16,426 bases of DNA, from positions 1 to 16,426 of the forward strand of contig JBOHUX010000038.1 in the NCBI GenBank assembly GCA_050734915.1, read 5' to 3'. Source of the DNA: JBOHUX01 sp050734915 (GTDB taxonomy: Bacteria > Chloroflexota > Dormibacteria > Dormibacterales > Dormibacteraceae). The position numbers were made by a program, and so were the translations under genes. The notes beneath the pieces were generated by a model. The model was not told the DNA's origin. It ran no database searches and saw only the letters and a list, made by a program, of their open reading frames with translations. This document shows, in pieces, positions 1 to 7,491 of this stretch. The stretch's first letter is position 1; each line of letters starts with the position of its first letter.

Positions 1-225
1 GTTCATGACAGCGCTGCCCAGGTCGACCAGCACCAGCACGCCGTGGCAGCCGGCGAGCGATTCCACGGCCGCCTTGATGGCCATCGCATCGGTGCCGAGG
101 CGGCCGTCCTCCGCGCCCCCGACGGCCGCCAGCGCGAGGCGTCCCTGGCCCACCTGCTCCAGCAGCTCGACGAGGCCCTCCGCCAGCCTTCGGCTGTGGG
201 AGACGACGACCAGCCCGACGCTCAA
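1..225 (-). CDS. dhaM: PTS-dependent dihydroxyacetone kinase phosphotransferase subunit DhaM (N-terminal part, cut by window edge)
   Basis: The 75 visible codons form the start of an EIIA-mannose-type domain, as in DhaM, which passes phosphate from HPr to the ADP held by DhaL. The N-terminal strand ends in VVVSHS, whose His10 fits the phosphorylated histidine of the family. It is followed by the family pattern GGAEDGRLGTDAMAI and VLVLVDLGSA. The TTG start at 225 overlaps the glpC stop codon as TTGA, so translation is probably coupled. The gene runs off the left edge, so it cannot be said whether it is a lone EIIA domain or a fusion with HPr and enzyme I-like domains, as in some DhaM proteins. 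The domain call is firm; the exact start is inferred from the overlap and from alignment to the usual DhaM N-terminus. Confidence 0.88.
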   Translation of the reverse strand, partial: MSVGLVVVSHSRRLAEGLVELLEQVGQGRLALAAVGGAEDGRLGTDAMAIKAAVESLAGCHGVLVLVDLGSAVMN

Positions 226-1445
226 GCCTGGGCCTCGAGCAGGATCTCGACCGGGTGGCGGGCGACGAGGCCGGTCAGGTGCTGGATCTGCCAGCGACAG
301 GTCTCGCTGTCACAGGCCACCACCTCGGCGCGGTGCGCCAGCGCGGCCGGGATGAGCGGCTCACCCACCCGCCGGGCGATCTCGTACTTCTCGGTCTTGA
401 GCCCGTAGGTGCCGGCCACGCCGCAGCACTCGACCCCGCTCTCCGCGATCTCGATGCCGTCCAGGCGCTCGAGGAGATCCAGGGCCGGCAGTCCCACCCC
501 GTGGGATCGGAGCTGGCAGGGTGGGTGGTAGAGCACCCGATGAGGGAAGCGGCCGCCCACCATCTCGACGTCTCCTGCCCAGGCCGCCTCGCGCAGGTAC
601 TCGAACAGATCGTAGGTGGCGGCCTCCACCTGGCGCAGCTCCGGCGAATCCATCCCCAGCACCTCCCGGTACTCACTCTTGATCGTGTGGCTGCAGCTGG
701 TCGAAGTGGCCAGGATCTTGAGCCCCGCGCGAGCGGCCGGCAGGAGCTTGCGGATGTTCGCCTCGGCACGGAGCCGCGCCCCGCGGAAGTCCCCGTTGCT
801 GATGAAGGGCAGCCCGCAGCAATTCTGGGGCGGCAGCTGGACGCCGACCCCGCAGCCGTTCAGCGCCCGCACCGTCGCCTCCCCCACCCAGGGCTCGTAG
901 TAGTTGGTCGAGCAGGAATGGAAGTACGCCACCTGGGTTCGGGGAGCGGCCGTCTGCTGAATCCGATCGAACCGGCCCCGGAAGCTTCCCCGGCTGAAGG
1001 GGGGCAGCGGGGCCAGCCTGTGAATCCCCAGCATGCGCTCGGCAAGCGCGCGGGAGGGGGCGGCGGCGAGCCCCAGGTTGGCCAGCCCGGCCGCCCGGGA
1101 TCCGATCTTGCCGAGCGTCTCGGAGCGGCTCAGCACGCGGTTGCGGAGCGGAAGCCCTTTCCGCGCGACCAGTCGCGCCCGCGCCCGCGAGTTGAGCTCG
1201 GCCACCTTGACGCCCGAGGGACAGGCCCGGGTGCAGGCGCCGCAGCCGCTGCAGTAGTCGACCCACTCTTCGACGGGGGCGCCGGCCCGGTAGCGCTGCG
1301 ACTGCGGCCCGCAGTACTTGGGACCGGGGAAGAGGTCGGTGGCGGGCATCACCGGGCAGACGGTGTTGCAGACGTTGCACTTGGTGCAGCGGTCGGCGGA
1401 GAGCGCGACCTCGTCCAGGTCCAGCATCTCCAGCAGCCGACTCAT
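222..1445 (-). CDS. glpC: Anaerobic glycerol-3-phosphate dehydrogenase subunit C (iron-sulfur membrane-anchor subunit)
   Basis: This 407-residue protein is the electron-transfer subunit of the GlpABC complex; in the known family it links GlpAB at the membrane to the quinone pool. Two [4Fe-4S] ferredoxin motifs are visible: C20-x2-C23-x2-C26-x3-C30-P and C65-x2-C68-x2-C71-x3-C75-P. Two cysteine-rich CCG domains follow, with CCG at 209-211 and 340-342 plus further cysteines at 178, 251, 310, 378 and 383. Length is close to E. coli GlpC (about 396). The ATG at 1445 overlaps the glpB stop as ATGA, and the glpC stop overlaps the dhaM start. No strong transmembrane helix is seen, which agrees with a monotopic anchor. 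A generic CCG-domain oxidoreductase is the alternative, but the glpA-glpB-glpC order makes GlpC far more likely. Confidence 0.93.
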   Translation of the reverse strand: MSRLLEMLDLDEVALSADRCTKCNVCNTVCPVMPATDLFPGPKYCGPQSQRYRAGAPVEEWVDYCSGCGACTRACPSGVKVAELNSRARARLVARKGLPLRNRVLSRSETLGKIGSRAAGLANLGLAAAPSRALAERMLGIHRLAPLPPFSRGSFRGRFDRIQQTAAPRTQVAYFHSCSTNYYEPWVGEATVRALNGCGVGVQLPPQNCCGLPFISNGDFRGARLRAEANIRKLLPAARAGLKILATSTSCSHTIKSEYREVLGMDSPELRQVEAATYDLFEYLREAAWAGDVEMVGGRFPHRVLYHPPCQLRSHGVGLPALDLLERLDGIEIAESGVECCGVAGTYGLKTEKYEIARRVGEPLIPAALAHRAEVVACDSETCRWQIQHLTGLVARHPVEILLEAQA

Positions 1446-2719
1446 GCGGCCTCCTCCCCCGCCATGAGACCGGTCGCGCACGCGATCCCGTCGGCCGACT
1501 TCTCGACCGCCCGCTGGGCGCCCGCCAGCAGCCCCCCGGCCGCGTAGAGATTGGAGGCGACCGGCTCGCCACCTTCTCCGAGCGGCCTCAGGTGGTCGGC
1601 CACCCGAACCCCCATCCGAGCGTACCCGTGCCCTCCCGGCTCCAGGAAGCGGGCCGAGAACCACTCCTCCGGCCCTCCCGCCGGGAGCTCGACGGGCAGC
1701 GCACCGACCGTCTCCACCACGCGATCCGGCCCCTCCAGGGCCAGGCCTCCCCCCAGCAGGCCGCCGGTGGCGAGCACGACGGCGCCCACCGAGAACCGCT
1801 GCGGGTGGGCCGCCGACTCCAGCTCCAGCCATTCGACACGGCCGTCCCGAGGCCGGAGCCGTACCGCCGTGCCGACCTGGACACGAGCGCCGGCCCCGCG
1901 CAGCCCGGCCTCGAGTGCCCGCGCCAGGCGCATGCCCGGGATCGAAGGGGGGAGCGTGGGCACCTCGACCGCGCGGACGCCCAACCGCCGCTCGAGGTCC
2001 TGGGCCGCCTCCGCGCACCGATCCAGTCCCAGGGTCGCGGGCAGGGCCACGTGGGTGACGCCCCGCACATGGGGCTCGAGCTCGCGGGCCAGGAGCGCCC
2101 GGAATCCGGGCTGGTCGAGCAGCCGGGCCAGCTCCGGACCGGCCAGGTGACGTCGGCGGAGCTCGGGCAGATCCAGGGTCAGCGGCCGTACGCGAAGATC
2201 CATGCCCAGGGCGGCGCCGGCGCGGGGGAGCCCGGCCGCGAAGAACGGCGCGCTGAAGTCGCGGTAGGAGTCGAAGCCGACAGCCAGCACGTGCGCCCCG
2301 TCCCAGGCGGCGTTCATGCTGGCGGGCACCAGGCAGCTGGGGCGCAGGGTCCCCGTCGCCGTGGCGACCAGCCGGTTGGTGCCCAGATCGCCGATCAGCT
2401 CGAGGCCGGACGCGGCCGCCATCGCGCGGACCATCTCCAGCGCGGCGCCCAGCCGGGGTCCCGCCACGGCATAGGGATGGCCCGGATGGGCGGCTCGAAA
2501 GGCCCCCAGCTCCTCGGCCGGGGCGCGCACGTGGTGGCCGTCCGCGTAACCGAGAACGTCGATGCCGCCGGTCCGAAAGTGCGTGCTCCCGAAGCCCTTG
2601 CCGACCACCAGCGTGCGCGCCCCCGCCAGCGCCGCCGCAAGACCCGCCACCAGCCCCGCCAGCCCGAGCCCCACCACGACCACGTCGTAGGCACGGCCAG
2701 CTGCCCGGCTAGGGAGCAT
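1442..2719 (-). CDS. glpB: Anaerobic glycerol-3-phosphate dehydrogenase subunit B (flavoprotein)
   Basis: A 425-residue flavoprotein subunit of GlpABC. The N-terminus carries a dinucleotide-binding fold, YDVVVVGLGLAGLVAGLAAA (residues 11-30), followed by FRTGGIDVLGY, which matches the GlpB position where E. coli has a similar Ser/Gly-rich segment. The LPTLPPSIPGMRL-like segment in the middle and the C-terminal NLYAAGGLLAG FAD-loop also match GlpB. Length is close to the E. coli protein (419). The ATG at 2719 lies 11 bases inside the end of glpA, with no clear Shine-Dalgarno sequence, so coupled translation is likely; the stop overlaps the glpC ATG. Function is inferred from family and operon position; the subunit is normally inactive without GlpA. 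Confidence 0.92.
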   Translation of the reverse strand: MLPSRAAGRAYDVVVVGLGLAGLVAGLAAALAGARTLVVGKGFGSTHFRTGGIDVLGYADGHHVRAPAEELGAFRAAHPGHPYAVAGPRLGAALEMVRAMAAASGLELIGDLGTNRLVATATGTLRPSCLVPASMNAAWDGAHVLAVGFDSYRDFSAPFFAAGLPRAGAALGMDLRVRPLTLDLPELRRRHLAGPELARLLDQPGFRALLARELEPHVRGVTHVALPATLGLDRCAEAAQDLERRLGVRAVEVPTLPPSIPGMRLARALEAGLRGAGARVQVGTAVRLRPRDGRVEWLELESAAHPQRFSVGAVVLATGGLLGGGLALEGPDRVVETVGALPVELPAGGPEEWFSARFLEPGGHGYARMGVRVADHLRPLGEGGEPVASNLYAAGGLLAGAQRAVEKSADGIACATGLMAGEEAA

Positions 2720-4271
2720 GCTCGAGATCCATGACGTCCCGGTAGATCGTCTCGGCGAGCTGGAACTGCCGCGCCCCGTCCCCCCAGAGGACCGGCCGGT
2801 CGCCCTTCATGCGCTCATCCAGGAACTCGCGCAGCCGGGCCAGCCCGCCACCGGCGCCGGCGCACCCCGCCGCCTCCAGGGCCCCGGCCGCGCGCACCCC
2901 GCAGAAGGCGCCCTGGCAGGGTCCCATACCGAGCCGGAGGCCGCGCAGCATGCCCAACAGGCCGGCGCCGGGATCGGCCGCGATGAACCCCTCCACCATG
3001 CCGCGCGTGACCAGCTCACACTCGCAGACGAGGTCGGCGTCGGCGCCACCCCGGCTCGTCTCGTTCTCCGTCAGCCGGCCCGCCAGCCGATAGTGGGTTC
3101 CCGGGCCCGCCCCGGGGAGCTCCTCCTCAGCGGTCCGGCACCTCGCCGGGCGGCCCATCTTGCGGCAGACGACGTCGGCGGCCTGCTCGGCCATCAGCCG
3201 GTAGGTGGTGAGCTTACCCCCCACGATGGAGACGAGGTTGTCGACGCCGTCCTCTCGGTGGTCCAGGATCGTATGGCTGCGACTCAGGCTGCGGGAGGCG
3301 CTCCGGTCCTGGCCGGGGTCGTAGAGCGGGCGGGCGCCGGCGTAGACCCGCATGATCCGCGCCTCCGCCACCCGGGGGAGCATCTCGGCGGCCGCTTCGA
3401 GGAGTCCGATGACCTCGCTCTGGCCGATCCGGTACTCATCCGCGGTATCCACGGTCCGGGAGGTGGTGCCGAGGATGGAGACGGTGCCGACCGGCAGCAC
3501 GAGGTCGCCGTCCGCGGGAAGGCGGCATCGGTTGACGACCCCTCGCGTCAGGCGCTGATTCATGACCACCATGGTCCCCCAGCCCGGAGCCACCGCGAGC
3601 TCGATGCCGGCCAGCGCCGCCACCTCTCCCGCCCAGGCACCGGCGGCGTTGACGACCACCTCCACTTCGACCTCGTGGGTCCCGCCGGTGACAGCATCCG
3701 CCAGCTCGACCGCGACGATCCGGGTGCCGGCGAGCCGGACCCGCGTCAACCGCGCGTGGCGCCGGATGACCGCCCCGTGCTCCTCGGCGGAGCGGGCGTT
3801 GGCCGCGACCAGATCGAACGACTGCACCGTCGCGTCGGGGACCAGGAAGGCGCGAGCCGTTCGCGGGCTGAGGAGCGGCTCCCGGCGCGCGGCCTCGGCG
3901 GGCGCGATCTCCTGGATGTCGATCCCCGCCTGGCGGCACCCGGCCAGCAGCAGCTCCGGGTACCCGGGATCATCCCCCTCGAGCCAGCAGGAGACCCCGC
4001 CGGTGTCCTCGACCGCGCCCCCCCCGATCCGGCGCAGGATGCGATTCTCGCCGATGCATTCGGCCGCGGAGTGCGGATCCTTGACCGCGTAGCGGGCGCC
4101 ACTGTGGAGCAGGCCGTGGAACCGGCCGGTCGTCCCGTGCGCGAGATCACCCTGCTCGACCAGCAGGCAGCGCAGGCCGCGCATGGCGAGGTCCCGCGCG
4201 AGCCCGGTGCCGGTGGCGCCGCCGCCGATGACGACCGCGTCGTAGGAGGGGCTCACCTCGGAGGGGCTCAC
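2709..4271 (-). CDS. glpA: Anaerobic glycerol-3-phosphate dehydrogenase subunit A (catalytic FAD subunit)
   Basis: Catalytic subunit oxidising sn-glycerol-3-phosphate to dihydroxyacetone phosphate. From the GTG at 4271 it has 520 residues (E. coli GlpA 542). The FAD fold is at 12-32 (VVIGGGATGTGLARDLA), followed by the DAO-family LLVEQGDLAHGTTGRFHGLLHSG segment in broken form around residues 38-60. The C-terminal BFD-like [2Fe-2S] domain has C416-x-C418 and C452-x4-C457 (CQGAFC), which separates GlpA from GlpD. The start is ambiguous: GTG codons at 4271 and 4256 both lie in a 15-base tandem repeat, and the first forms a GTGA overlap with the dhaL stop. An ATG at 4409 would add 46 residues inside dhaL that do not resemble the family, so I rejected it. 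Downstream glpB overlaps by 11 bases. Confidence 0.93.
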   Translation of the reverse strand: MSPSEVSPSYDAVVIGGGATGTGLARDLAMRGLRCLLVEQGDLAHGTTGRFHGLLHSGARYAVKDPHSAAECIGENRILRRIGGGAVEDTGGVSCWLEGDDPGYPELLLAGCRQAGIDIQEIAPAEAARREPLLSPRTARAFLVPDATVQSFDLVAANARSAEEHGAVIRRHARLTRVRLAGTRIVAVELADAVTGGTHEVEVEVVVNAAGAWAGEVAALAGIELAVAPGWGTMVVMNQRLTRGVVNRCRLPADGDLVLPVGTVSILGTTSRTVDTADEYRIGQSEVIGLLEAAAEMLPRVAEARIMRVYAGARPLYDPGQDRSASRSLSRSHTILDHREDGVDNLVSIVGGKLTTYRLMAEQAADVVCRKMGRPARCRTAEEELPGAGPGTHYRLAGRLTENETSRGGADADLVCECELVTRGMVEGFIAADPGAGLLGMLRGLRLGMGPCQGAFCGVRAAGALEAAGCAGAGGGLARLREFLDERMKGDRPVLWGDGARQFQLAETIYRDVMDLEHAP

Positions 4272-4274
4272 CTC
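4245..4274. repeat. 15-bp perfect tandem duplication at the glpA start codon
   Basis: The 15-mer ggaggggctcacctc occurs twice head to tail (4245-4259 and 4260-4274). On the coding (minus) strand each copy carries GAGGTGAGC, so the duplication creates two in-frame GTG codons and repeats five codons (V-S-P-S-E, then V-S-P-S-Y). It also places the dhaL stop codon inside the upstream copy. The unit is a multiple of three, so both frames stay open. Confidence 0.95.
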
Positions 4275-4909
4275 GCGTTCAGGGTGTCGAGGAGCGCTCT
4301 CAGCAAGAGCGCGCTCGAGGTCGCCCCCGGATCCTGGTGGCCGGCGCTCCTCTCCCCGAGGTAGCTCGCGCGGCCCTTGGTGGCCCGCATGGGGATGGTG
4401 GCCCGGCACCCGTCCTCGGCGGCGGCGGCGGCCGCCGCGACCCCGTCGCGGAGATCCCCGCCGGAGTCGAGCCGAGCGTCAAGCGCCGCCAGCGCGGGGA
4501 TCAGCGCGTCCAGCATCGTCTTCTCGCCTGCTCGCGCCTTGCCGCGCCGCGCCAGACCCTCGACGCCTGCCTGGAGGGCACCGGCGAACTCGCGGGCGTC
4601 CAGCTGCGGCCTGCCGGCGGCGGCCCGGCCCATGCTCATGAAGAGGGTCCCGTAGAGGGGGCCGCCCGCCCCGCCGACGGTGGACAGGAGCGTCATCCCC
4701 GTCTGCTCGAGAACCCAGCCGGCGTCCTTCCCCGCCGCCTGGCCGAGGACGCGCTCCCCGACCGCCCGCAGGCCGCGGTCGAGGTTGGTGCCGTGATCCG
4801 CGTCACCGATGGCGGCGTCGAGCGCGGTCAGGCGCGGAGCCTCCTCCGCGACCACGGTGCGGTAGCGCTCCAGCCAGGCCACCACATCGCCGGCGGTCAG
4901 ATACCCCAA
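4268..4909 (-). CDS. dhaL: Dihydroxyacetone kinase, ADP-binding subunit DhaL
   Basis: This 213-residue protein is the nucleotide-binding subunit that transfers phosphate to dihydroxyacetone bound on DhaK. The Mg-binding loop is plain: D31-AAIG-D36-A-D38-HGTN, matching the three conserved aspartates of the DhaL family. A GGAGGPLYG glycine loop and the C-terminal KGRASYLGERSAGHQDPGA segment (given in part: GERSAGHQDPGA) also fit. Length matches E. coli DhaL (about 210). The TTG at 4909 is chosen because residues 4-15 align with the usual start of the family; it lies 13 bases inside dhaK, so coupling is likely. The stop overlaps a GTG of glpA as GTGA. An alanine-rich run sits near residue 140-150. 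The presence of dhaM downstream suggests the ADP-bound, PTS-fed form rather than an ATP-dependent kinase. Confidence 0.93.
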   Translation of the reverse strand: MGYLTAGDVVAWLERYRTVVAEEAPRLTALDAAIGDADHGTNLDRGLRAVGERVLGQAAGKDAGWVLEQTGMTLLSTVGGAGGPLYGTLFMSMGRAAAGRPQLDAREFAGALQAGVEGLARRGKARAGEKTMLDALIPALAALDARLDSGGDLRDGVAAAAAAAEDGCRATIPMRATKGRASYLGERSAGHQDPGATSSALLLRALLDTLNAR

Positions 4910-5898
4910 CGGAGGGCCGGCGTATGGACCGGTGCGTCCCAGAGCCTGATCATCTCATCGTCCAGCCGCAGCAGCGTGATCGAGAGTCCCGCCATCTCCA
5001 GCGAGGTGATGTAGCTGCCGATCAGCGTGCGGGCGAGCGGATATCCGCCCTCGGCGAGCGACTCCGCCACCCGCCGCATGGCCACGTAGAGCTCGATGGC
5101 GGGGGTTCCGCCCATCCCGTTCACGAAGGCGAGCACGCGGTCGCCGCCGCGGAGGGCGAGGTCCTTGGCGATCGGCTCCAGCAGCCGGTCGACGATCCGG
5201 TCGGCGGGCTCGAGCCCCATCCGCTCCCGGCCCGGTTCGCCGTGGATGCCGATCCCGATCTCCATCTCATCCTCGGCGAGGCGGAAGGTCGGCGTGCCGG
5301 CGGCGGGCACCGTGCAGGAGGTGAGCGCCATCCCCATGCTGCGGGCGGCCTCGTTGACGCTCCTCACCGTGTCCGCCACCTCGCCCAGCGAACCGCCCTC
5401 CTCCGCGCGCGCGCCCGCGATCCTCTCGGCCAGGACGGTCGCCCCGACGCCCCGGCGTCCGGCCGTGTAGAGGCTGTCCTGGACGGCCACGTCGTCGTCG
5501 ATGATCACGCTCGCGACCTCGACCCCCTCCCCCTGCGCGAGCTCCGCCGCCATCTCGAAGTTCATCACGTCCCCGGTGTAGTTCTTGACGATGTGGACCA
5601 CCCCCGCGCCACCGCTCACGCGGCTCGTGCAAGCGCGGATCTGATCCGGCGTGGGCGATGTGAACACCTCGCCGGGACAGGCGCCGGCCAGCATGCCGAG
5701 CCCGACGTAGCCGGTGTGCATCGGCTCGTGGCCGCTGCCACCCCCCGAGACCAGTGCCACCTTCCCGGCGAGGGGGGGCCCCCGACGCACCACGTACTTG
5801 GGCTCGAGATTGATCTCGACCAGGTTGGGGTGGGCCGCCGCCAGGCCCTGCAGTGCTTCGGTGACGACATCGTCGGCACGGTTGATCAGCTTCTTCAC
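4897..5898 (-). CDS. dhaK: Dihydroxyacetone kinase, substrate-binding subunit DhaK
   Basis: This 333-residue protein binds dihydroxyacetone covalently. Visible active-site residues: GGGSGHEP at 52-59 with His57, Asp110 in NYTGD, and His219 in GIGIHGEPG, the histidine that forms the hemiaminal bond with the substrate. These match E. coli His56, Asp109 and His218. The ATG at 5898 is preceded by GGAGG six bases upstream (GGAGGcgcagcATG). A 66-base gap with a strong hairpin separates it from glpK. Its end overlaps the dhaL start by 13 bases. The protein has the single-subunit length of the PTS-type kinase and no fused DhaL domain, unlike ATP-dependent yeast or Citrobacter DHA kinases. Confidence 0.95.
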   Translation of the reverse strand: MKKLINRADDVVTEALQGLAAAHPNLVEINLEPKYVVRRGPPLAGKVALVSGGGSGHEPMHTGYVGLGMLAGACPGEVFTSPTPDQIRACTSRVSGGAGVVHIVKNYTGDVMNFEMAAELAQGEGVEVASVIIDDDVAVQDSLYTAGRRGVGATVLAERIAGARAEEGGSLGEVADTVRSVNEAARSMGMALTSCTVPAAGTPTFRLAEDEMEIGIGIHGEPGRERMGLEPADRIVDRLLEPIAKDLALRGGDRVLAFVNGMGGTPAIELYVAMRRVAESLAEGGYPLARTLIGSYITSLEMAGLSITLLRLDDEMIRLWDAPVHTPALRWGI

Positions 5899-5918
5899 GC
5901 TGCGCCTCCGCGTGTGTC

Positions 5919-5944
5919 CTGGGGGCGGCGGCGGCCGCCCCCAG
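5919..5944 (-). other. Intercistronic GC hairpin between glpK and dhaK
   Basis: A perfect 10-bp inverted repeat, ctgggggcgg (5919-5928) and ccgcccccag (5935-5944), with a six-base loop. It lies 20 bases after the glpK stop and 20 bases before the dhaK start. No U-tract follows, so it is not a classic intrinsic terminator. It could protect the 3' end of a processed glpFK message or reduce readthrough into dhaK. Confidence 0.6.
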
Positions 5945-5964
5945 CTCTGTCTACGGCTCCGGAG

Positions 5965-7479
5965 CTACTTGTCCTCCCACCCGCGGGTCCGCTCGACGGC
6001 CTTCTTCCATCCCTTGTATCCGGTCGCGCGCTGCTCCTCGTTCCACGTGGGGTCGAATGTCTTGTCCACCTGCCAGTTCCTTCGAAGCTCGTCGAGGTTG
6101 GACCAGAAGCCGACCGCCAGCCCGGCGGCGTAGGCGGCGCCCAGCGCGGTGGTCTCGTTGACCGTCGGCCGGACCACGGGCTTGCCGAGGATGTCGGCCT
6201 GCAGCTGCATGAGAAAGTCGTTCTTGGTCGCTCCCCCGTCCACCTTGAGGGTCTTGAGCTTGATGCCGGAGTCCGCCTCCATCGCCTCCGCCACGTCGCG
6301 GCTCTGATAGCAGATGCACTCCAGGGTGGCCCGGACGAGGTGGCGCCGGTCCACGTATCGGGTCAGGCCCACGATCACGCCCCGAGCGTACATGTCCCAG
6401 TAGGGCGCGAAGAGGCCCGAGAAGGCGGGTACGAAGTAGGCGCCGCCCGCGTCCTCGACCTCCTGGGCGAGCTTCTCGGTCTCGGCCGCGTCACCGATCA
6501 GCCCGAGGTTGTCCCGCAGCCACTGGACGGCGGCCCCCGTGATGGCGATCGACCCCTCCAGGCAGTAGGTGCACTCACCCTTTTTGAGGCCGTATCCGGC
6601 GGTGGTCAGAAGGCCGCTCTTGGAGGCGATCGCCTCCTGGCCGGTGTTGAGAAGCAGGAAGTTGCCGGTGCCGTAGGTGTTCTTGGCCTCGCCCACGTCA
6701 TAGCAGGTCTGGCCGAAGACCGCCGCCTGCTGGTCGCCGAGGTCGGCGCAGACGGCGATCGCCCCTCCCAGCGGCCCGTTGCGGGCGGTCGAGCCGTAGA
6801 GCTCGCTGTCACTGGAGGGCCGGATCTGAGGCAGCATCCGCCTCGGAATACCCAGCTTGCCGAGGATCTCGTCGTCCCACTCCAGCTTCCGGAGGTCCAT
6901 CAGCATGGTCCGCGAGGCGTTCGTGTAGTCGGTGACGTGGGCGCCGCCCTCCGGACCGCCAGTCAGCCACCAGATGACCCAGGTGTCGATGTTGCCGAAC
7001 AGGACCTCGCCCTTCTCGGCGCGGGCGCGGACCCCGTCCACGTTGTCGAGGATCCACTTGATCTTGGGCCCCGAGAAGTAGGTCGCCACCACCAGGCCCG
7101 TCCGCGACTTGATGGTGTCCTCGAAGCCCTCGTCGATGAGCGCCTGGCAGATCTCCCGCGTGCGCGTATCCTGCCAGACGATGGCGTTGTGCACCGGCTT
7201 GCCGGTCGCCTTTTCCCAGACGACCGCCGTCTCGCGCTGGTTGGTGACACCGACAGCGGCCAGGTCGTCGGCGCCGAGGCCGCCCTTCTCAAGGCAGCCC
7301 TTGATGACGCGCTGGGTCTTGTCCCAGATCTCGCTCGCGTCGTGCTCGACCCAGCCCGGCCTGGGATAGATCTGCTCGTGCTCGAGGTAGTCGGAGGCGA
7401 CCACCTTGCCATCGTGGCTGAAGACCATGAACCGAGTCCCAGTCGTCCCCTGGTCCACCGCCGCTGAGTACTTGGCCAT
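5965..7479 (-). CDS. glpK: Glycerol kinase GlpK
   Basis: This 504-residue FGGY-family kinase converts glycerol to sn-glycerol-3-phosphate with ATP. Visible features: the ATP-phosphate loop DQGTTGTR (9-16), the glycerol-binding Arg82-Glu83 (NQRE), WQDTR at 102-106, Tyr134, the catalytic Asp249 in LGDQQAAVFGQ, and KNTYGTGNF near 266-274. Length equals the E. coli enzyme (about 502). No histidine lies between residues 220 and 250, where low-GC Gram-positive glycerol kinases carry the HPr-phosphorylated His, so direct PTS activation of that kind is unlikely. The ATG at 7479 is 12 bases after the glpF stop, with an AAGGGGGG ribosome binding site that overlaps that stop. Cotranscription with glpF is nearly certain. 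Confidence 0.97.
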   Translation of the reverse strand: MAKYSAAVDQGTTGTRFMVFSHDGKVVASDYLEHEQIYPRPGWVEHDASEIWDKTQRVIKGCLEKGGLGADDLAAVGVTNQRETAVVWEKATGKPVHNAIVWQDTRTREICQALIDEGFEDTIKSRTGLVVATYFSGPKIKWILDNVDGVRARAEKGEVLFGNIDTWVIWWLTGGPEGGAHVTDYTNASRTMLMDLRKLEWDDEILGKLGIPRRMLPQIRPSSDSELYGSTARNGPLGGAIAVCADLGDQQAAVFGQTCYDVGEAKNTYGTGNFLLLNTGQEAIASKSGLLTTAGYGLKKGECTYCLEGSIAITGAAVQWLRDNLGLIGDAAETEKLAQEVEDAGGAYFVPAFSGLFAPYWDMYARGVIVGLTRYVDRRHLVRATLECICYQSRDVAEAMEADSGIKLKTLKVDGGATKNDFLMQLQADILGKPVVRPTVNETTALGAAYAAGLAVGFWSNLDELRRNWQVDKTFDPTWNEEQRATGYKGWKKAVERTRGWEDK

Positions 7480-7491
7480 TTCCCGCCCCCC

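Noticed and set aside
255..1547. Long plus-strand open frames antisense to glpC and to the other glp/dha genes
   Set aside because: They are GC-driven shadows of well-supported minus-strand genes; their translations are low-complexity and match no family.
4272..4409. N-terminal extension of GlpA from the ATG at 4409
   Set aside because: It would overlap dhaL by about 140 bases and its sequence looks like an out-of-frame reading of dhaL.
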